From contig UQYG01000009.1 in assembly GCA_900545275.1 (NCBI GenBank), positions 62,001 to 126,000 of the forward strand: 64,000 nucleotides of DNA, written 5' to 3'. Under the pieces are notes generated by a model, which had not been told where the DNA came from, did not search any database, and worked only from the letters and a program-made list of their open reading frames with translations. This stretch comes from an uncultured Sutterella sp. (GTDB taxonomy: Bacteria; Pseudomonadota; Gammaproteobacteria; Burkholderiales; Burkholderiaceae_F). The translations under genes were made by a program, and so were the position numbers. Shown one piece after another: positions 43,124 to 52,127 of the stretch. The stretch's first letter is position 1. The number at the start of each line of letters is the position of its first letter.

Positions 43124-45481
43124 TCAGAAGATCTGATCGCGGATGAGTTCCTTTGTGGATTCGCTCACCGGGTCGCCGTCCGCCATCACGGCGCCGCCCC
43201 GAACGGGGTTGCGGTAGTATAGGAAACCGTTTCGTTCGACGACGGAGGCGGGACGCACCCGCACGAATTCGGGCTGATCCTTCACGGCCACCTTCATGTA
43301 GTCGATCCAGAGCGGCAGTGCGAGACCGCCCCCGGTTTCGCGCGAGCCGAGCGGCTTCGGGTTGTCATAGCCGATCCAGCCGACGGCCACCTGATTGCCC
43401 GTGTAGCCGCAGAACCAGGCGTCGTGACTGTCGTTGGTGGTGCCCGTCTTGCCGCCGATGTCGTCGCGCTTGAGTTCCCGCGTGGCGCGTCGGGCGGTGC
43501 CCTTCTTGGCGACGTTGGAGAGAAGCGCGTGCATGATGTAGGCGTTGCGGTCGTCGATCGCACGGATCGATTCGTCGCCGGCCGTGCGGTTGGTGCTTCG
43601 CATCAGGACGCGCCCGTCGTTGTCGGTGACGCGTTCGATGAGGTAGGGCTTCACGCGGTAGCCGCCGTTGGCAAAGACCGAATAGGCGCCGAGCATCTGC
43701 CAGGGAGTGACGCTTCCTGCGCCGAGCGCCATCGGAAGGTTCGCTGGGTGCTTTTCCGGGTCAAAGCCGAATTTCGCGATGAACTGCTGCGCATACTCGG
43801 GCGAAATGGCCTGCATGATGCGGATCGAGACGAGGTTCTTGGACTTCTGCAAAGCCGTTTCGAGCGTCATCGGACCGTCGAAGCGGCCGTCGTAGTTCTT
43901 GGGTTCCCAGAGCTTGTTGCCCGTAAGTTTGGGGTCGATCGAGATGGGTGCGTCGTTGATGACGGTGCTCGGCGAAAAGCCCTTGTCGAGTGCCGCCGAA
44001 TAGACGAAGGGCTTGAACGAGGATCCAGGCTGACGCCAGGCCTGCGTGACGTGGTTGAACATGTTGAGGTTGAAGTCGAACCCGCCCACGAGCGCCGTGA
44101 CGGCGCCGGTATTGAAGTTCGAAGCAACAAAGGCGGCCTCCACCTGCGGAACCTGTGCAAGGGTCCAGTGTTTGCCGTCGGCGGAACGTTGTACGCGGAT
44201 GATCGAGCCCGGGCGAAGGGGGTCGATTCCCTTTTTGGGTTTGGCCGCGAGATGACGGCGGCCAAATTTGAGGCTCGCAGCGTCGAGCGTAACGATTTCG
44301 TCCGCGGAAATGGCCGCCTTGAGCATCTTGGGAGAGGCTTCCGTCACGACGGCCGGCACCATGAAGGGGGAACTCGCCGTCTTGGCAAGGGCCGTCTTGA
44401 TGGCCTTCGGGCGCGAAGCGGCATCACCGAGCTCGACGAATCCTTCGGGACCGCGGTAACCGTACTTGCGGTCGTAATTGATCAGATGACGGCGAACGGC
44501 GTCCACGGCCGCCTGCTGATCGTCCGAACGAATGGTGGTGTAGACGTTGAGGCCGCGCGAATACGTTTCGTCCTTGAAGATGTCGTAGACGAGCATGCGG
44601 GCGAGTTCGGCGGCGTACTTGGCGGACACGCGGTCGCTCGAGACGTTGTCGCGAAGGGTTTCTTCTGCGCTCGCGACACGGCGCGTCTGCATGGGCTGCG
44701 CCTTTTCGGCGAGGTAGGTGACTTCGTCGATGTAGCCGAGGTCGTACATGCGGCGCAGGACGTAGTTCTTGCGCATCGTCGCGCGGGAGGGATTGACGAT
44801 CGGGTTGTAGGCCGAGGGCGCGACAGGTAGCCCCGCGAGCGTAGCGGCCTCTCCGATGGAGATTTCTGAGAGAGGACGGCCGAAGTAGGTGCGCGCCGCG
44901 CTCGAGAAGCCGTAGGCGCGCTGTCCGAGGTAAATCTGATTCAGATAGATCTCGAGGATCTCGTCCTTCGTGAGCTCCTGCTCGATTTTGAAGGACATCG
45001 CGATTTCATAGAGCTTGCGTGTATAAGTGCGGTCGGTCGTCAGGAAGAAATTGCGGGCGACCTGCTGCGTGATGGTCGAGCCCCCCTGGGCGCGGCGCCC
45101 GAGAAGAACGTTCATGACGGCCGCGCGCAGAATACCCGTGATCTCCACGCCGTGGTGCTCGTAAAAACCGTCGTCTTCGGCCGCGAGAATCGCGAACTTG
45201 ACGTGTTCGGGAATGTCCTTCAGGTGCACGAAGTCGCGGCGCTCCTCTCCGAATTCGCCGATGAGCTTCCCGTCTGCGCTCCACACGCGAAGCGGAACCT
45301 TCGGACGATAGTCCGTCAGGGTGTCGATGGGCGGGAGTTGCCGGTAGATAAGCGAGAAAATAAAGACGCACAGGAAGATGCCGCACAGCAGAGCGGCGGC
45401 GGAGAGTCCAAAGAACCAGCCGAGGAAACGGCGGAATCCCGAGGTCTTCTTGGGAGCGGAGCGCGAGCGGGTAGAAGCCAC
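43124..45481 (-). CDS. mrcA: Penicillin-binding protein 1A (bifunctional)
   Basis: Inner-membrane class A PBP that polymerises and cross-links peptidoglycan. 785 residues. Transmembrane anchor at about 20-46. The GT51 domain shows EDDGFYEHHG with catalytic Glu102 and GGSTITQQ at 133-140. The OB-like insert is about 320-450. The transpeptidase domain has SSFK with Ser487, SKN at 547-549 and KTG at 678-680. It converges with cyaY and diverges from the thioesterase gene. In many betaproteobacteria the pilMNOPQ operon lies on that side; here it does not. Confidence 0.96.
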   Translation of the reverse strand: MASTRSRSAPKKTSGFRRFLGWFFGLSAAALLCGIFLCVFIFSLIYRQLPPIDTLTDYRPKVPLRVWSADGKLIGEFGEERRDFVHLKDIPEHVKFAILAAEDDGFYEHHGVEITGILRAAVMNVLLGRRAQGGSTITQQVARNFFLTTDRTYTRKLYEIAMSFKIEQELTKDEILEIYLNQIYLGQRAYGFSSAARTYFGRPLSEISIGEAATLAGLPVAPSAYNPIVNPSRATMRKNYVLRRMYDLGYIDEVTYLAEKAQPMQTRRVASAEETLRDNVSSDRVSAKYAAELARMLVYDIFKDETYSRGLNVYTTIRSDDQQAAVDAVRRHLINYDRKYGYRGPEGFVELGDAASRPKAIKTALAKTASSPFMVPAVVTEASPKMLKAAISADEIVTLDAASLKFGRRHLAAKPKKGIDPLRPGSIIRVQRSADGKHWTLAQVPQVEAAFVASNFNTGAVTALVGGFDFNLNMFNHVTQAWRQPGSSFKPFVYSAALDKGFSPSTVINDAPISIDPKLTGNKLWEPKNYDGRFDGPMTLETALQKSKNLVSIRIMQAISPEYAQQFIAKFGFDPEKHPANLPMALGAGSVTPWQMLGAYSVFANGGYRVKPYLIERVTDNDGRVLMRSTNRTAGDESIRAIDDRNAYIMHALLSNVAKKGTARRATRELKRDDIGGKTGTTNDSHDAWFCGYTGNQVAVGWIGYDNPKPLGSRETGGGLALPLWIDYMKVAVKDQPEFVRVRPASVVERNGFLYYRNPVRGGAVMADGDPVSESTKELIRDQIF

Positions 45482-45677
45482 GATGTAGGAGAGGAAAGGA
45501 TAGTAGCGGTTGGAGGGCGCCCGTCCTCTGTGCGAAAGCCAGGCAAAGTGGGAGCATTATAAGTTCGGGATCCGGCGCGGGACCAAAAATTGTCGCAACC
45601 GTGTGCAACAGTCGCTTAAGTTTCGCATCGGGGGGAAACAAGCGAAAGCCCTCCAAAAAGTGGATAATCCAAGGGCT

Positions 45678-46160
45678 ATGTCTCAGAGAATTTTTACCTA
45701 CCCCATTCGCGTTGCGGACGACGCCATCGATCGGCTCGGACACGTGAACAACTGCGAGTATCTCCGTTGGATGGAGGCCGCGGCGACGTCGCACGCCGCG
45801 CAAAACGGATGGGCCTACGCCGATCTCGTCGGCATTCGCCGCATGTGGGTGGCTCGGCAGCACTGGGTCGAATATCTCAAACCCGCCTTCCTCGGCGAAG
45901 AGTTGACGATGTTCACGTGGGTGCAGTCGATCCGGCATTTCGCTTCGCTGCGCCGTTACGCCCTCAAGCGCGCAGAGGACCTTCTCCTCGTCGGCGCCAC
46001 GGAGTGGGTGTTCGTCGATTCTGAACGCTTCCGTCCCGCGCGGCTCACCGAGGACGTCGTCGCCTCCTTTCTTACCGTTTCGCCCGACGATCCCGAGCTC
46101 AAGGCCCTCGGCATCGCGCGGCAGATCCGCTATTCGCCGTCGGCGACGCTCTTGGGTTGA
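45678..46160 (+). CDS. Hotdog-fold acyl-CoA thioesterase (4HBT family)
   Basis: 160 residues. The N-terminal signature DRLGHVNNCEYLRWMEAA contains the catalytic Asp19 and the VNN turn typical of YbgC/FadM-type thioesterases. The substrate is unknown; short- or medium-chain acyl-CoA is likely from the family. ATG 45678 has AAGG 3-4 bases upstream. The frame is open 56 codons further upstream, but that overlaps the mrcA promoter region. It is 9 bases before mlaF, so probably in the same transcript. Confidence 0.85.
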   Translation: MSQRIFTYPIRVADDAIDRLGHVNNCEYLRWMEAAATSHAAQNGWAYADLVGIRRMWVARQHWVEYLKPAFLGEELTMFTWVQSIRHFASLRRYALKRAEDLLLVGATEWVFVDSERFRPARLTEDVVASFLTVSPDDPELKALGIARQIRYSPSATLLG

Positions 46161-46169
46161 GGTGGCAAC

Positions 46170-46973
46170 GTGTCACATTTTTTGTCGATTGAACATTTGA
46201 CCTTCGGGTACGGGGAGCGACGCATCCTCAACGACGTCTCCATGCAATTCGAGCGCGGACAGGTGGTCGCCATCATGGGCGGATCGGGCATGGGCAAGAC
46301 CACGCTCCTCAAGCTTATCGGCGGGCTTCTTACGCCGCAGAAGGGGTGCGTGAAGTTCGACGGAGAGGAAATTCACGCGGCGGACCAAAAGACGCTCTAT
46401 CGCCTTCGCCGCCGCATGGGGATGCTCTTTCAGTTCGGCGCCATCTTCACGGATCTCTCGGTCTTTGACAACGTGGCGTTTCCGATGCGCGAGCAAACGA
46501 ATCTTGACGAAGAGACGATCCGCGACCTGGTGCTTCTCAAGCTCAACGCCGTCGGTCTGCGCGGCGCGGCCGAGCTGATGCCATCGGAAGTTTCGGGCGG
46601 CATGTCGCGGCGCGTTGCGCTCGCGCGCGCCATCGCGCTCGATCCGGCACTCATTCTCTACGACGAACCCTTCGCCGGGCTCGACCCCATTTCGATGGGG
46701 GTGACGGCCAAGCTCATTCGTTCGCTTTCGGATTCGCTTCACGCCACGAGCATCGTGGTGACGCACGACGTGGCGGAAACGTTTGAGATTGCGGATTACG
46801 TCTACATGATCGCTTCGGGGGTCGTCGCCGCCGAGGGCACGCCCGACGAGCTTCGCTCTAGCACGGATCCCTTCGTGACGCAGTTCATTCGCGGCGAATC
46901 CGACGGTCCCGTGCGCTTCCATTATCCGTCACCCGATCTTCGGGTCGATTTTCTCGGAGAGAAATCAGCATGA
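46170..46973 (+). CDS. mlaF: Phospholipid transport ATPase MlaF
   Basis: ABC ATPase powering lipid transport between outer and inner membranes. 267 residues. Walker A GGSGMGKTT, signature VSGGMSRR (the SGGM form typical of MlaF), Walker B ALILYDEPFAGLDP and switch His in VTHDVAE. GTG start at 46170, a GAGG site 8 bases upstream. Its stop overlaps the mlaE ATG. Confidence 0.95.
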   Translation: MSHFLSIEHLTFGYGERRILNDVSMQFERGQVVAIMGGSGMGKTTLLKLIGGLLTPQKGCVKFDGEEIHAADQKTLYRLRRRMGMLFQFGAIFTDLSVFDNVAFPMREQTNLDEETIRDLVLLKLNAVGLRGAAELMPSEVSGGMSRRVALARAIALDPALILYDEPFAGLDPISMGVTAKLIRSLSDSLHATSIVVTHDVAETFEIADYVYMIASGVVAAEGTPDELRSSTDPFVTQFIRGESDGPVRFHYPSPDLRVDFLGEKSA

Positions 46974-47746
46974 TCGGTTGGATTTCCAATTTCGGGGCGG
47001 CCGTCATCCGGGAAGTCCGCGGCGTCGGCAAATTCGGCCTCTTCTCGGTGCAGGTGCTGCAAAAGCTCGCCGGCGCGCGCGGCCGGGCCGTGATGCAGCA
47101 GATTCACTTTCTCGGCAACGGGTCGCTTCTCATCATCGCCGTTTCGGGCCTCTTCGTGGGGTTCGTGTTGGGGTTGCAGGGCTACTACACGCTCGTGAGC
47201 TACGGCAGCGAACAGGCCCTCGGAGTGCTCGTGGCGCTTTCCCTCGTGCGTGAACTCGGCCCCGTGGTTACGGCGCTGCTCTTTGCCGGACGCGCGGGCA
47301 CGGCGCTTACCGCCGAAATCGGCCTCATGCGCTCGGGCGAGCAGATCGCCGCCATGGAGATGATGGGGGTCGACCCCTTCAAGCAGGTCCTGGCGCCTCG
47401 CTTCTGGGGTGTTTTCGTCGCCATGCCCATTCTCGCCTTGATTTTTTCCGCCGTCGGCATTCTCGGCGCCTGGCTCGTCGGGGTCGGGCTCATCGGGACC
47501 GACAACGGCGCCTTCTGGTCGCAGATGCAAAGTTCGGTCGACATCTTTCACGACATTGCCAACGGCATCCTCAAGAGCATCGTCTTCGGCGTGGTGATCG
47601 CGCTGGTGGCGCTCTTTTGCGGGTGGTCGGGACGACCTACGCCCGAAGGCGTGGCGCACTCCACGACGCGCACCGTCGTCACGTCGTCGCTTCTCGTTCT
47701 CGGGGTCGACTTCATGATGACAGCCTGGCTTTTTACAGCATTCTGA
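46970..47746 (+). CDS. mlaE: Phospholipid transport permease MlaE
   Basis: Integral membrane permease, dimeric partner of MlaF. 258 residues, five to six hydrophobic segments. The conserved coupling segment is EIGLMRSGEQIAAMEMMGVD. ATG 46970 overlaps the mlaF stop (ATGA). Confidence 0.95.
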   Translation: MIGWISNFGAAVIREVRGVGKFGLFSVQVLQKLAGARGRAVMQQIHFLGNGSLLIIAVSGLFVGFVLGLQGYYTLVSYGSEQALGVLVALSLVRELGPVVTALLFAGRAGTALTAEIGLMRSGEQIAAMEMMGVDPFKQVLAPRFWGVFVAMPILALIFSAVGILGAWLVGVGLIGTDNGAFWSQMQSSVDIFHDIANGILKSIVFGVVIALVALFCGWSGRPTPEGVAHSTTRTVVTSSLLVLGVDFMMTAWLFTAF

Positions 47747-47804
47747 ATTTTTTCTTTATACGGCGGAGCACTCCGAAGGGGCGCTCCGAAGGGGACCAAC
47801 CACC

Positions 47805-48275
47805 ATGCAACGACAAAAAACCCTCGAGTTTTGGGTCGGTATTTTCGTCATTCTCGGTTTTGCCGCCTTGCTCTTCATGGCGCTGCAGAGCGCCAATCTC
47901 GGCAGTTTCTCGTTTGGACACAAGACCTACGCCGTCACGGCGGAATTCGACAACATCGGCGGCCTCAAGCCGCGCGCGGCCGTCAAGAGCGCGGGCGTCG
48001 TGGTGGGACGTGTGCGTTCCGTAGAGTTCGATCCGGAAACCTTCATGGCCCGCGTGACGATGGATCTCGAACAAAAGTATGCCTTCCCCGCCGATTCGTC
48101 GGCGAAGATCCTCACGAGCGGTCTTCTCGGCGAGCAGTACATCGGTCTTGAGGCCGGCGCCGACGAGGCTAATCTCGACGACGGATCGAGTATCCGCCGT
48201 ACGCAGTCGGCGGTCGTGCTCGAAAATCTGATCAGTCAGTTCCTGTACTCCACAGCGGAAAAAAGTGGAGAATAA
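47805..48275 (+). CDS. mlaD: MCE-domain lipid transport protein MlaD
   Basis: Hexameric periplasmic ring anchored by one helix. 156 residues. Transmembrane segment about 8-27, MCE domain about 40-118 with GGLKPRAAVKSAGVVVGRV. ATG 47805; the ribosome site is the second of two tandem CTCCGAAGGGG repeats (47771-47781, 47784-47794). Confidence 0.95.
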   Translation: MQRQKTLEFWVGIFVILGFAALLFMALQSANLGSFSFGHKTYAVTAEFDNIGGLKPRAAVKSAGVVVGRVRSVEFDPETFMARVTMDLEQKYAFPADSSAKILTSGLLGEQYIGLEAGADEANLDDGSSIRRTQSAVVLENLISQFLYSTAEKSGE

Positions 48276-48341
48276 ACACTCTTTTGTCAGTAAGAGGGCC
48301 TGAACCCGCGGAGGGTTCGCGAGGTCCCGCGAGATCCGACA

Positions 48342-49094
48342 ATGAAATACCGTCGCTTACTTATTCCCGCGTTGACGGTCGGTCTGCTTGCCGGCTGCGC
48401 CCAGGTTCCGCCTGACGCGGGACAAACGCCCCACGACCCCCACGAGGCCTTCAACCGGCACATGTGGGCCTTCAACGACGCGCTCGACCGCGCCGTGCTC
48501 AAGCCCGTCGCCAAGGGCTACGTGGCCGTCACGAACGACTCCGTCCGTGATGCCGTGAGCAATGCCGTGGACAATCTGCTCGAACCGAACAACGCCGTCA
48601 ACAACCTCCTGCAAGGAAAGGGCAAGGCAGGGGTCGAATCGACCTTCCGTTTCCTCGTCAATTCGACCTTCGGCGTTGCAGGTCTTTTCGACGTGGCCTC
48701 CTGGATCGGGATGGAACGTCAGCCCGAGGATTTCGGGCAGACGCTCGCCGTCTGGGGAGCTGGGGAAGGTTCCTACTGGGTGCTTCCCTTCCTCGGTCCC
48801 ACGACGACGCGCGACGTCTGGCGCTATCCCGTGCAGTGGGGACTCACTCCCACGACCTATCTCTACTGGGATGAGGACTGGTGGCTCGGCGCCGCCCACA
48901 CCGTCGTGACGGTGGTGGACGGCCGTGCGCGACTCCTTGATGTGGAGGATCAGATCCGGGGTGCCACGATGGACGAGTACATCGCCGTGCGCGAAGCCTA
49001 TCTGAGCGTGCGGCGCAACGCCGTGCGCGACGGAGAAGTGTCCGAGGAGGAAGAACTCGGGGGTCTCACGCCGCTCAATTTTGAGGAGGAATGA
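48342..49094 (+). CDS. mlaA: Outer-membrane lipoprotein MlaA (VacJ)
   Basis: Removes phospholipid from the outer leaflet and passes it to MlaC. 250 residues. Signal peptide with lipobox LAGC at Cys19. DPHEAFNRHMWAFND is the MlaA signature, and the ridge region contains FGVAGLFDVASWIG. The acidic C-terminal tail ends LTPLNFEEE. A small GAACCC/GGGTTC hairpin lies upstream. The stop overlaps the mlaC region. Confidence 0.95.
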   Translation: MKYRRLLIPALTVGLLAGCAQVPPDAGQTPHDPHEAFNRHMWAFNDALDRAVLKPVAKGYVAVTNDSVRDAVSNAVDNLLEPNNAVNNLLQGKGKAGVESTFRFLVNSTFGVAGLFDVASWIGMERQPEDFGQTLAVWGAGEGSYWVLPFLGPTTTRDVWRYPVQWGLTPTTYLYWDEDWWLGAAHTVVTVVDGRARLLDVEDQIRGATMDEYIAVREAYLSVRRNAVRDGEVSEEEELGGLTPLNFEEE

Positions 49095-49096
49095 AA

Positions 49097-49738
49097 ATGA
49101 TTTCCCGCCGCACCCTGCTTTTGTGCGCCGCCTCCGCGTCGCTCCTTCCTGCGCGGGCCCTCTGGGCCGCGCCCGACGCCAAGGGCGATCCCTTTGCCTA
49201 CGTGGTCGAACTCAGCAACGTCGTGCTCGACGAAATCCGCAAGAATCCTGCTCTGCACAAGGCCGATCCCGAGCAGGTCCGCAAGCTCGTCGACGAAACG
49301 CTCATGCCTGCGGCCGACTTCGAAATGATGACCCGCATGACGGTGGGGCCGCGTTGGCGTCAGGCTTCCGCCCAAGAGCGCACCGAACTTATGGATGCCT
49401 TCAAGGCGCTCCTCGTGCGCGTCTACTCGGGGGCCCTCACGACCGTGGAGGATCACCGCTGTGAACTTCGTCCAACCCGCAACAAGAAGGTCCGCGACGA
49501 AATGATCGTGCGTACGCTCCTCAAGAGCGCCGGGCACAACGACATTGGTCTCGACTACCGCATTTACCGAGACAAGACCGGAACCTGGCGTATCGTCGAT
49601 GTCAACGTCGAAGGCATCTGGATGGTGGAGAACTATCGCTCGCAGTTTGCGCCGATTCTCAGTCAGGAGGGTGTCGCCGGTCTCATTACGGCGCTCAAGA
49701 CGAAGAGCGATCAATTCGTCAATAAGGACGGAAAATGA
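49097..49738 (+). CDS. mlaC: Periplasmic phospholipid shuttle MlaC
   Basis: Carries lipid between MlaA and MlaFEDB. 213 residues. The signal peptide MISRRTLLLCAASASLLPAR has a twin-arginine-like SRRTLLL, cleaved near LWA-AP. The mature part has MTRMTVGPRWRQAS and GTWRIVDVNVEGIW, typical of the family. I use ATG 49097 since GGAGGA is 6 bases upstream of it; ATG 49091 directly abuts that site. Confidence 0.93.
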   Translation: MISRRTLLLCAASASLLPARALWAAPDAKGDPFAYVVELSNVVLDEIRKNPALHKADPEQVRKLVDETLMPAADFEMMTRMTVGPRWRQASAQERTELMDAFKALLVRVYSGALTTVEDHRCELRPTRNKKVRDEMIVRTLLKSAGHNDIGLDYRIYRDKTGTWRIVDVNVEGIWMVENYRSQFAPILSQEGVAGLITALKTKSDQFVNKDGK

Positions 49739-49989
49739 ATCTCAACGGTCGTGACGTGACCGTCGATACGGTCGTCTCCGTCAAGCGGGAGGCGTTCGAC
49801 GCCTTCCGCGCGGGCGATCGCACGGTCAACTTCGATGGCGTCGGTCGACTCGACAGTTCCGCCGTGTCCCTTCTTCTCGCGCTTTTGCGCCGATATCCGG
49901 AGCTGCGCGTCGAACACGCGCCCGAAGACCTGCGCACACTCGCGCGTCTCTACGGCGTTAACGAACTTTTTGCCGGGAGCGGTCTCTGA
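49735..49989 (+). CDS. mlaB: STAS-domain protein MlaB
   Basis: Small cytoplasmic partner that stabilises MlaF. 84 residues. The STAS signature is FDGVGRLDSSAVSLLLALLR, with the conserved serine-serine pair. ATG 49735 overlaps the mlaC stop. murA follows 23 bases after it, so the mla genes and murA look like one transcript. Confidence 0.9.
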   Translation: MNLNGRDVTVDTVVSVKREAFDAFRAGDRTVNFDGVGRLDSSAVSLLLALLRRYPELRVEHAPEDLRTLARLYGVNELFAGSGL

Positions 49990-50012
49990 GCCGACTCCCG
50001 ACGGACTTTTTC

Positions 50013-51266
50013 ATGCAGAAACTGAAAATCCGCGGCGGTCGCCGCTTGGTGGGGGAAGTGCGCGCTTCGGGTGCGAAGAACGCCGCGCTTCCGATTTTGG
50101 CCGCGTCGCTTTTATGTCCGGAAGACCTTGTTCTCTCTAACGTGCCCGATCTTGCCGACGTGCGCACGATGTTCCGCCTTCTCGAAGGCATGGGCGTCGT
50201 CATCCGACGGGAGGGCGATAAGGTCGTCCTCAACGCTTCGCGCATCACGAGCACGAAAGCACCGTACGACCTCGTCAAGACGATGCGAGCTTCCATCCTG
50301 ACGCTTTGTCCCCTCGCGGCCCGCTTCGGCAGCGCCGACGTGAGCCTCCCCGGGGGCTGCGCCATCGGGGCGCGTCCCGTGGACCAGCACATCAAGGGGC
50401 TCGAAGCGCTCGGCGCGGAGGTGACGATTGAAAACGGTTACGTCCTCGCCCGGGCCGGCCGTCTCAGGGGGGCGCACATCATCACGGACGTGGTGACCGT
50501 AACGGGAACGGAAAATCTCCTTATGGCCGCCGTCCTCGCCGACGGCGTCACGGTGCTCGAAAACGCCGCGAGGGAACCCGAGGTGGTCGACCTTGCCGAA
50601 TGCCTCAACAAGATGGGAGCGAAAATCGAGGGCGCGGGTACGCCGGTCATCACCGTGCACGGGGTCGAACGCCTGCACGGAGCCGAACACTCGGTCGTTC
50701 CCGACCGCATCGAGGCGGGAAGCTTCCTGATTGCCGGGATCGTCACACGCGGCGACGTGCTTGTGACGCACTGCGTGCCCGCGCACATGGACGTGCTTCT
50801 CGCGAAGCTGCGCGAGGCGGGCGCCGACATCGTCACGGGGCCCGATTGGGTACGCGCCCGCATGACGGAGCGTCCCCGGGCCGTTTCGGTGCGCACCATG
50901 CCGCATCCGGGCTTCCCGACGGACATGCAGGCACAGTTCATGACGCTCGACGTGCTCGCCGAGGGCACGAGTTCGATCACGGAGACCATTTTTGAGAACC
51001 GCTTCATGCACGTGCCGGAACTGCAGCGCCTCGGCGCACGGATTTCGATCTCTGACCACACGGCCGTCGTCGAGGGCGTCGAAAAGCTTTCGGGGGCGAC
51101 CGTCATGGCGACGGATCTGCGCGCGAGCGCTTCGCTCGTCATCGCGGCCCTTGCCGCGGAAGGCGAAAGCACGGTCGATCGCATCTATCATCTCGACCGG
51201 GGTTATGAGCACATGGAGACCAAATTGCGCGCGCTCGGTGCCGACATTGTGCGCGTGAGCGAGTGA
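50013..51266 (+). CDS. murA: UDP-N-acetylglucosamine enolpyruvyl transferase MurA
   Basis: First committed step of peptidoglycan synthesis. 417 residues (E. coli 419). Active-site Cys116 in LPGGCAIGARPVDQH, so the enzyme should be fosfomycin-sensitive. SGAKNAALPILAASLL at the N-terminus and GFPTDMQAQFM are conserved. ATG 50013. In Burkholderia-type genomes the his operon follows; here hinT is next. Confidence 0.97.
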   Translation: MQKLKIRGGRRLVGEVRASGAKNAALPILAASLLCPEDLVLSNVPDLADVRTMFRLLEGMGVVIRREGDKVVLNASRITSTKAPYDLVKTMRASILTLCPLAARFGSADVSLPGGCAIGARPVDQHIKGLEALGAEVTIENGYVLARAGRLRGAHIITDVVTVTGTENLLMAAVLADGVTVLENAAREPEVVDLAECLNKMGAKIEGAGTPVITVHGVERLHGAEHSVVPDRIEAGSFLIAGIVTRGDVLVTHCVPAHMDVLLAKLREAGADIVTGPDWVRARMTERPRAVSVRTMPHPGFPTDMQAQFMTLDVLAEGTSSITETIFENRFMHVPELQRLGARISISDHTAVVEGVEKLSGATVMATDLRASASLVIAALAAEGESTVDRIYHLDRGYEHMETKLRALGADIVRVSE

Positions 51267-51320
51267 AGCGCGGGATGCCCCCATCCTTTGGCATGTGGCG
51301 AAAGGAGCGGGGGTTGTACA

Positions 51321-51362
51321 TAATGTTCTGAAAGCCTCCGTTCCGAAACTTCGGAACGGAGG
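51321..51362 (+). promoter_or_regulatory. hinT promoter candidate and leader hairpin
   Basis: CATAAT (51321-51326) is a candidate -10 with no good -35. CCTCCGTTCCGA (51335-51346) and TCGGAACGGAGG (51351-51362) form a perfect 12-base hairpin that would sit at the 5-prime end of the transcript. No T run follows, so it is not a typical terminator of murA. Confidence 0.5.
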
Positions 51363-51389
51363 GACCGATGGACCTGGCCGGAGAATTTC

Positions 51390-51734
51390 ATGCAACTTGA
51401 CGACTGTCTTTTCTGCCGCATCGCCCGCGGCGAGATTCCGTCTAACAAGATTTACGAGGACGACGAAGTCCTGGCGTTTCGAGACATTAACCCGCGCGCG
51501 CCCGTGCATTTTTTGATCATCCCGAAGAAGCACGTGCAATCTCTTGCTCAGACGACTCCCGAAGACGAAGCTCTTTTGGGTAAAATGTTGGGCCTGACCC
51601 GCACGCTTGCTCTGCAGGAGGGGTGTGTGAACGGATACCGCGTCGTCATCAATACAGGTGCGGACGGCGGACAGGAAGTTCCGCATCTGCACGTGCACGT
51701 ACTCGGCGGCGCGCGTCCTTGGAAACAAATGTAA
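51390..51734 (+). CDS. hinT: HIT-family nucleotide hydrolase HinT
   Basis: Purine nucleoside phosphoramidase. 114 residues. DCLFCRIARGEIPSNKIYED start and the catalytic HIT motif HLHVHVLGG near residue 100. ATG 51390 with GGAG 8 bases upstream. In related genomes it closes the his operon before tatA; here only the tat side is kept. Confidence 0.94.
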   Translation: MQLDDCLFCRIARGEIPSNKIYEDDEVLAFRDINPRAPVHFLIIPKKHVQSLAQTTPEDEALLGKMLGLTRTLALQEGCVNGYRVVINTGADGGQEVPHLHVHVLGGARPWKQM

Positions 51735-51755
51735 ATTCAACTCTCGGAGAAGATT

Positions 51756-51980
51756 ATGGGTTCCCTTTCTGTTTGGCATTGGCTGATCGTGCTGGTCATT
51801 GTCGTTTTGGTGTTTGGCACGGGCAAGCTCAAGAACATGGGTAAGGACCTCGGCGGCGCCATTCGCGGCTTCAAGGAAGGCATGAATGAAGGCGAAACGG
51901 ACGCCAAGAAGGAAATCGCTCAGTCCAAGGAGACCGTTGACGTCGAGGCTAAGGACAAGGACCAGACCAAGGCCGGCTGA
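51756..51980 (+). CDS. tatA: Twin-arginine translocase subunit TatA
   Basis: Oligomerises to form the Tat conduit. 74 residues. Transmembrane helix at about 5-20, the FGTGKL hinge, and the amphipathic helix LKNMGKDLGGAIRGFKEGMN. ATG 51756. Three hairpins separate it from tatB. Confidence 0.95.
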   Translation: MGSLSVWHWLIVLVIVVLVFGTGKLKNMGKDLGGAIRGFKEGMNEGETDAKKEIAQSKETVDVEAKDKDQTKAG

Positions 51981-51993
51981 TCACAAGGCGCAG

Positions 51994-52127
51994 GACCCGT
52001 GCTACAGCGCGGGTCTCGTGTGCGGAAGGGAGGCTGCGGCCACCGCCGTTCACTGAGAACGGAGGGGACCGCGGCTTTTCTTGCTTTCATCCGATGACAA
52101 ATCTGCGGACTGTTCGGCGGATTTGTC
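51994..52127 (+). promoter_or_regulatory. Three hairpins between tatA and tatB, the middle one terminator-like
   Basis: First: GACCCGTGC/GCGCGGGTC (51994-52015). Second: GCTGCGG/CCGCGGC (52033-52075) with an inner CCGTTC/GAACGG and then TTTTCTT, like an intrinsic terminator. Third: GACAAATCTGC/GCGGATTTGTC (52096-52127). No gene in the 168 bases. Likely lets tatA transcripts exceed tatBC. Confidence 0.65.
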
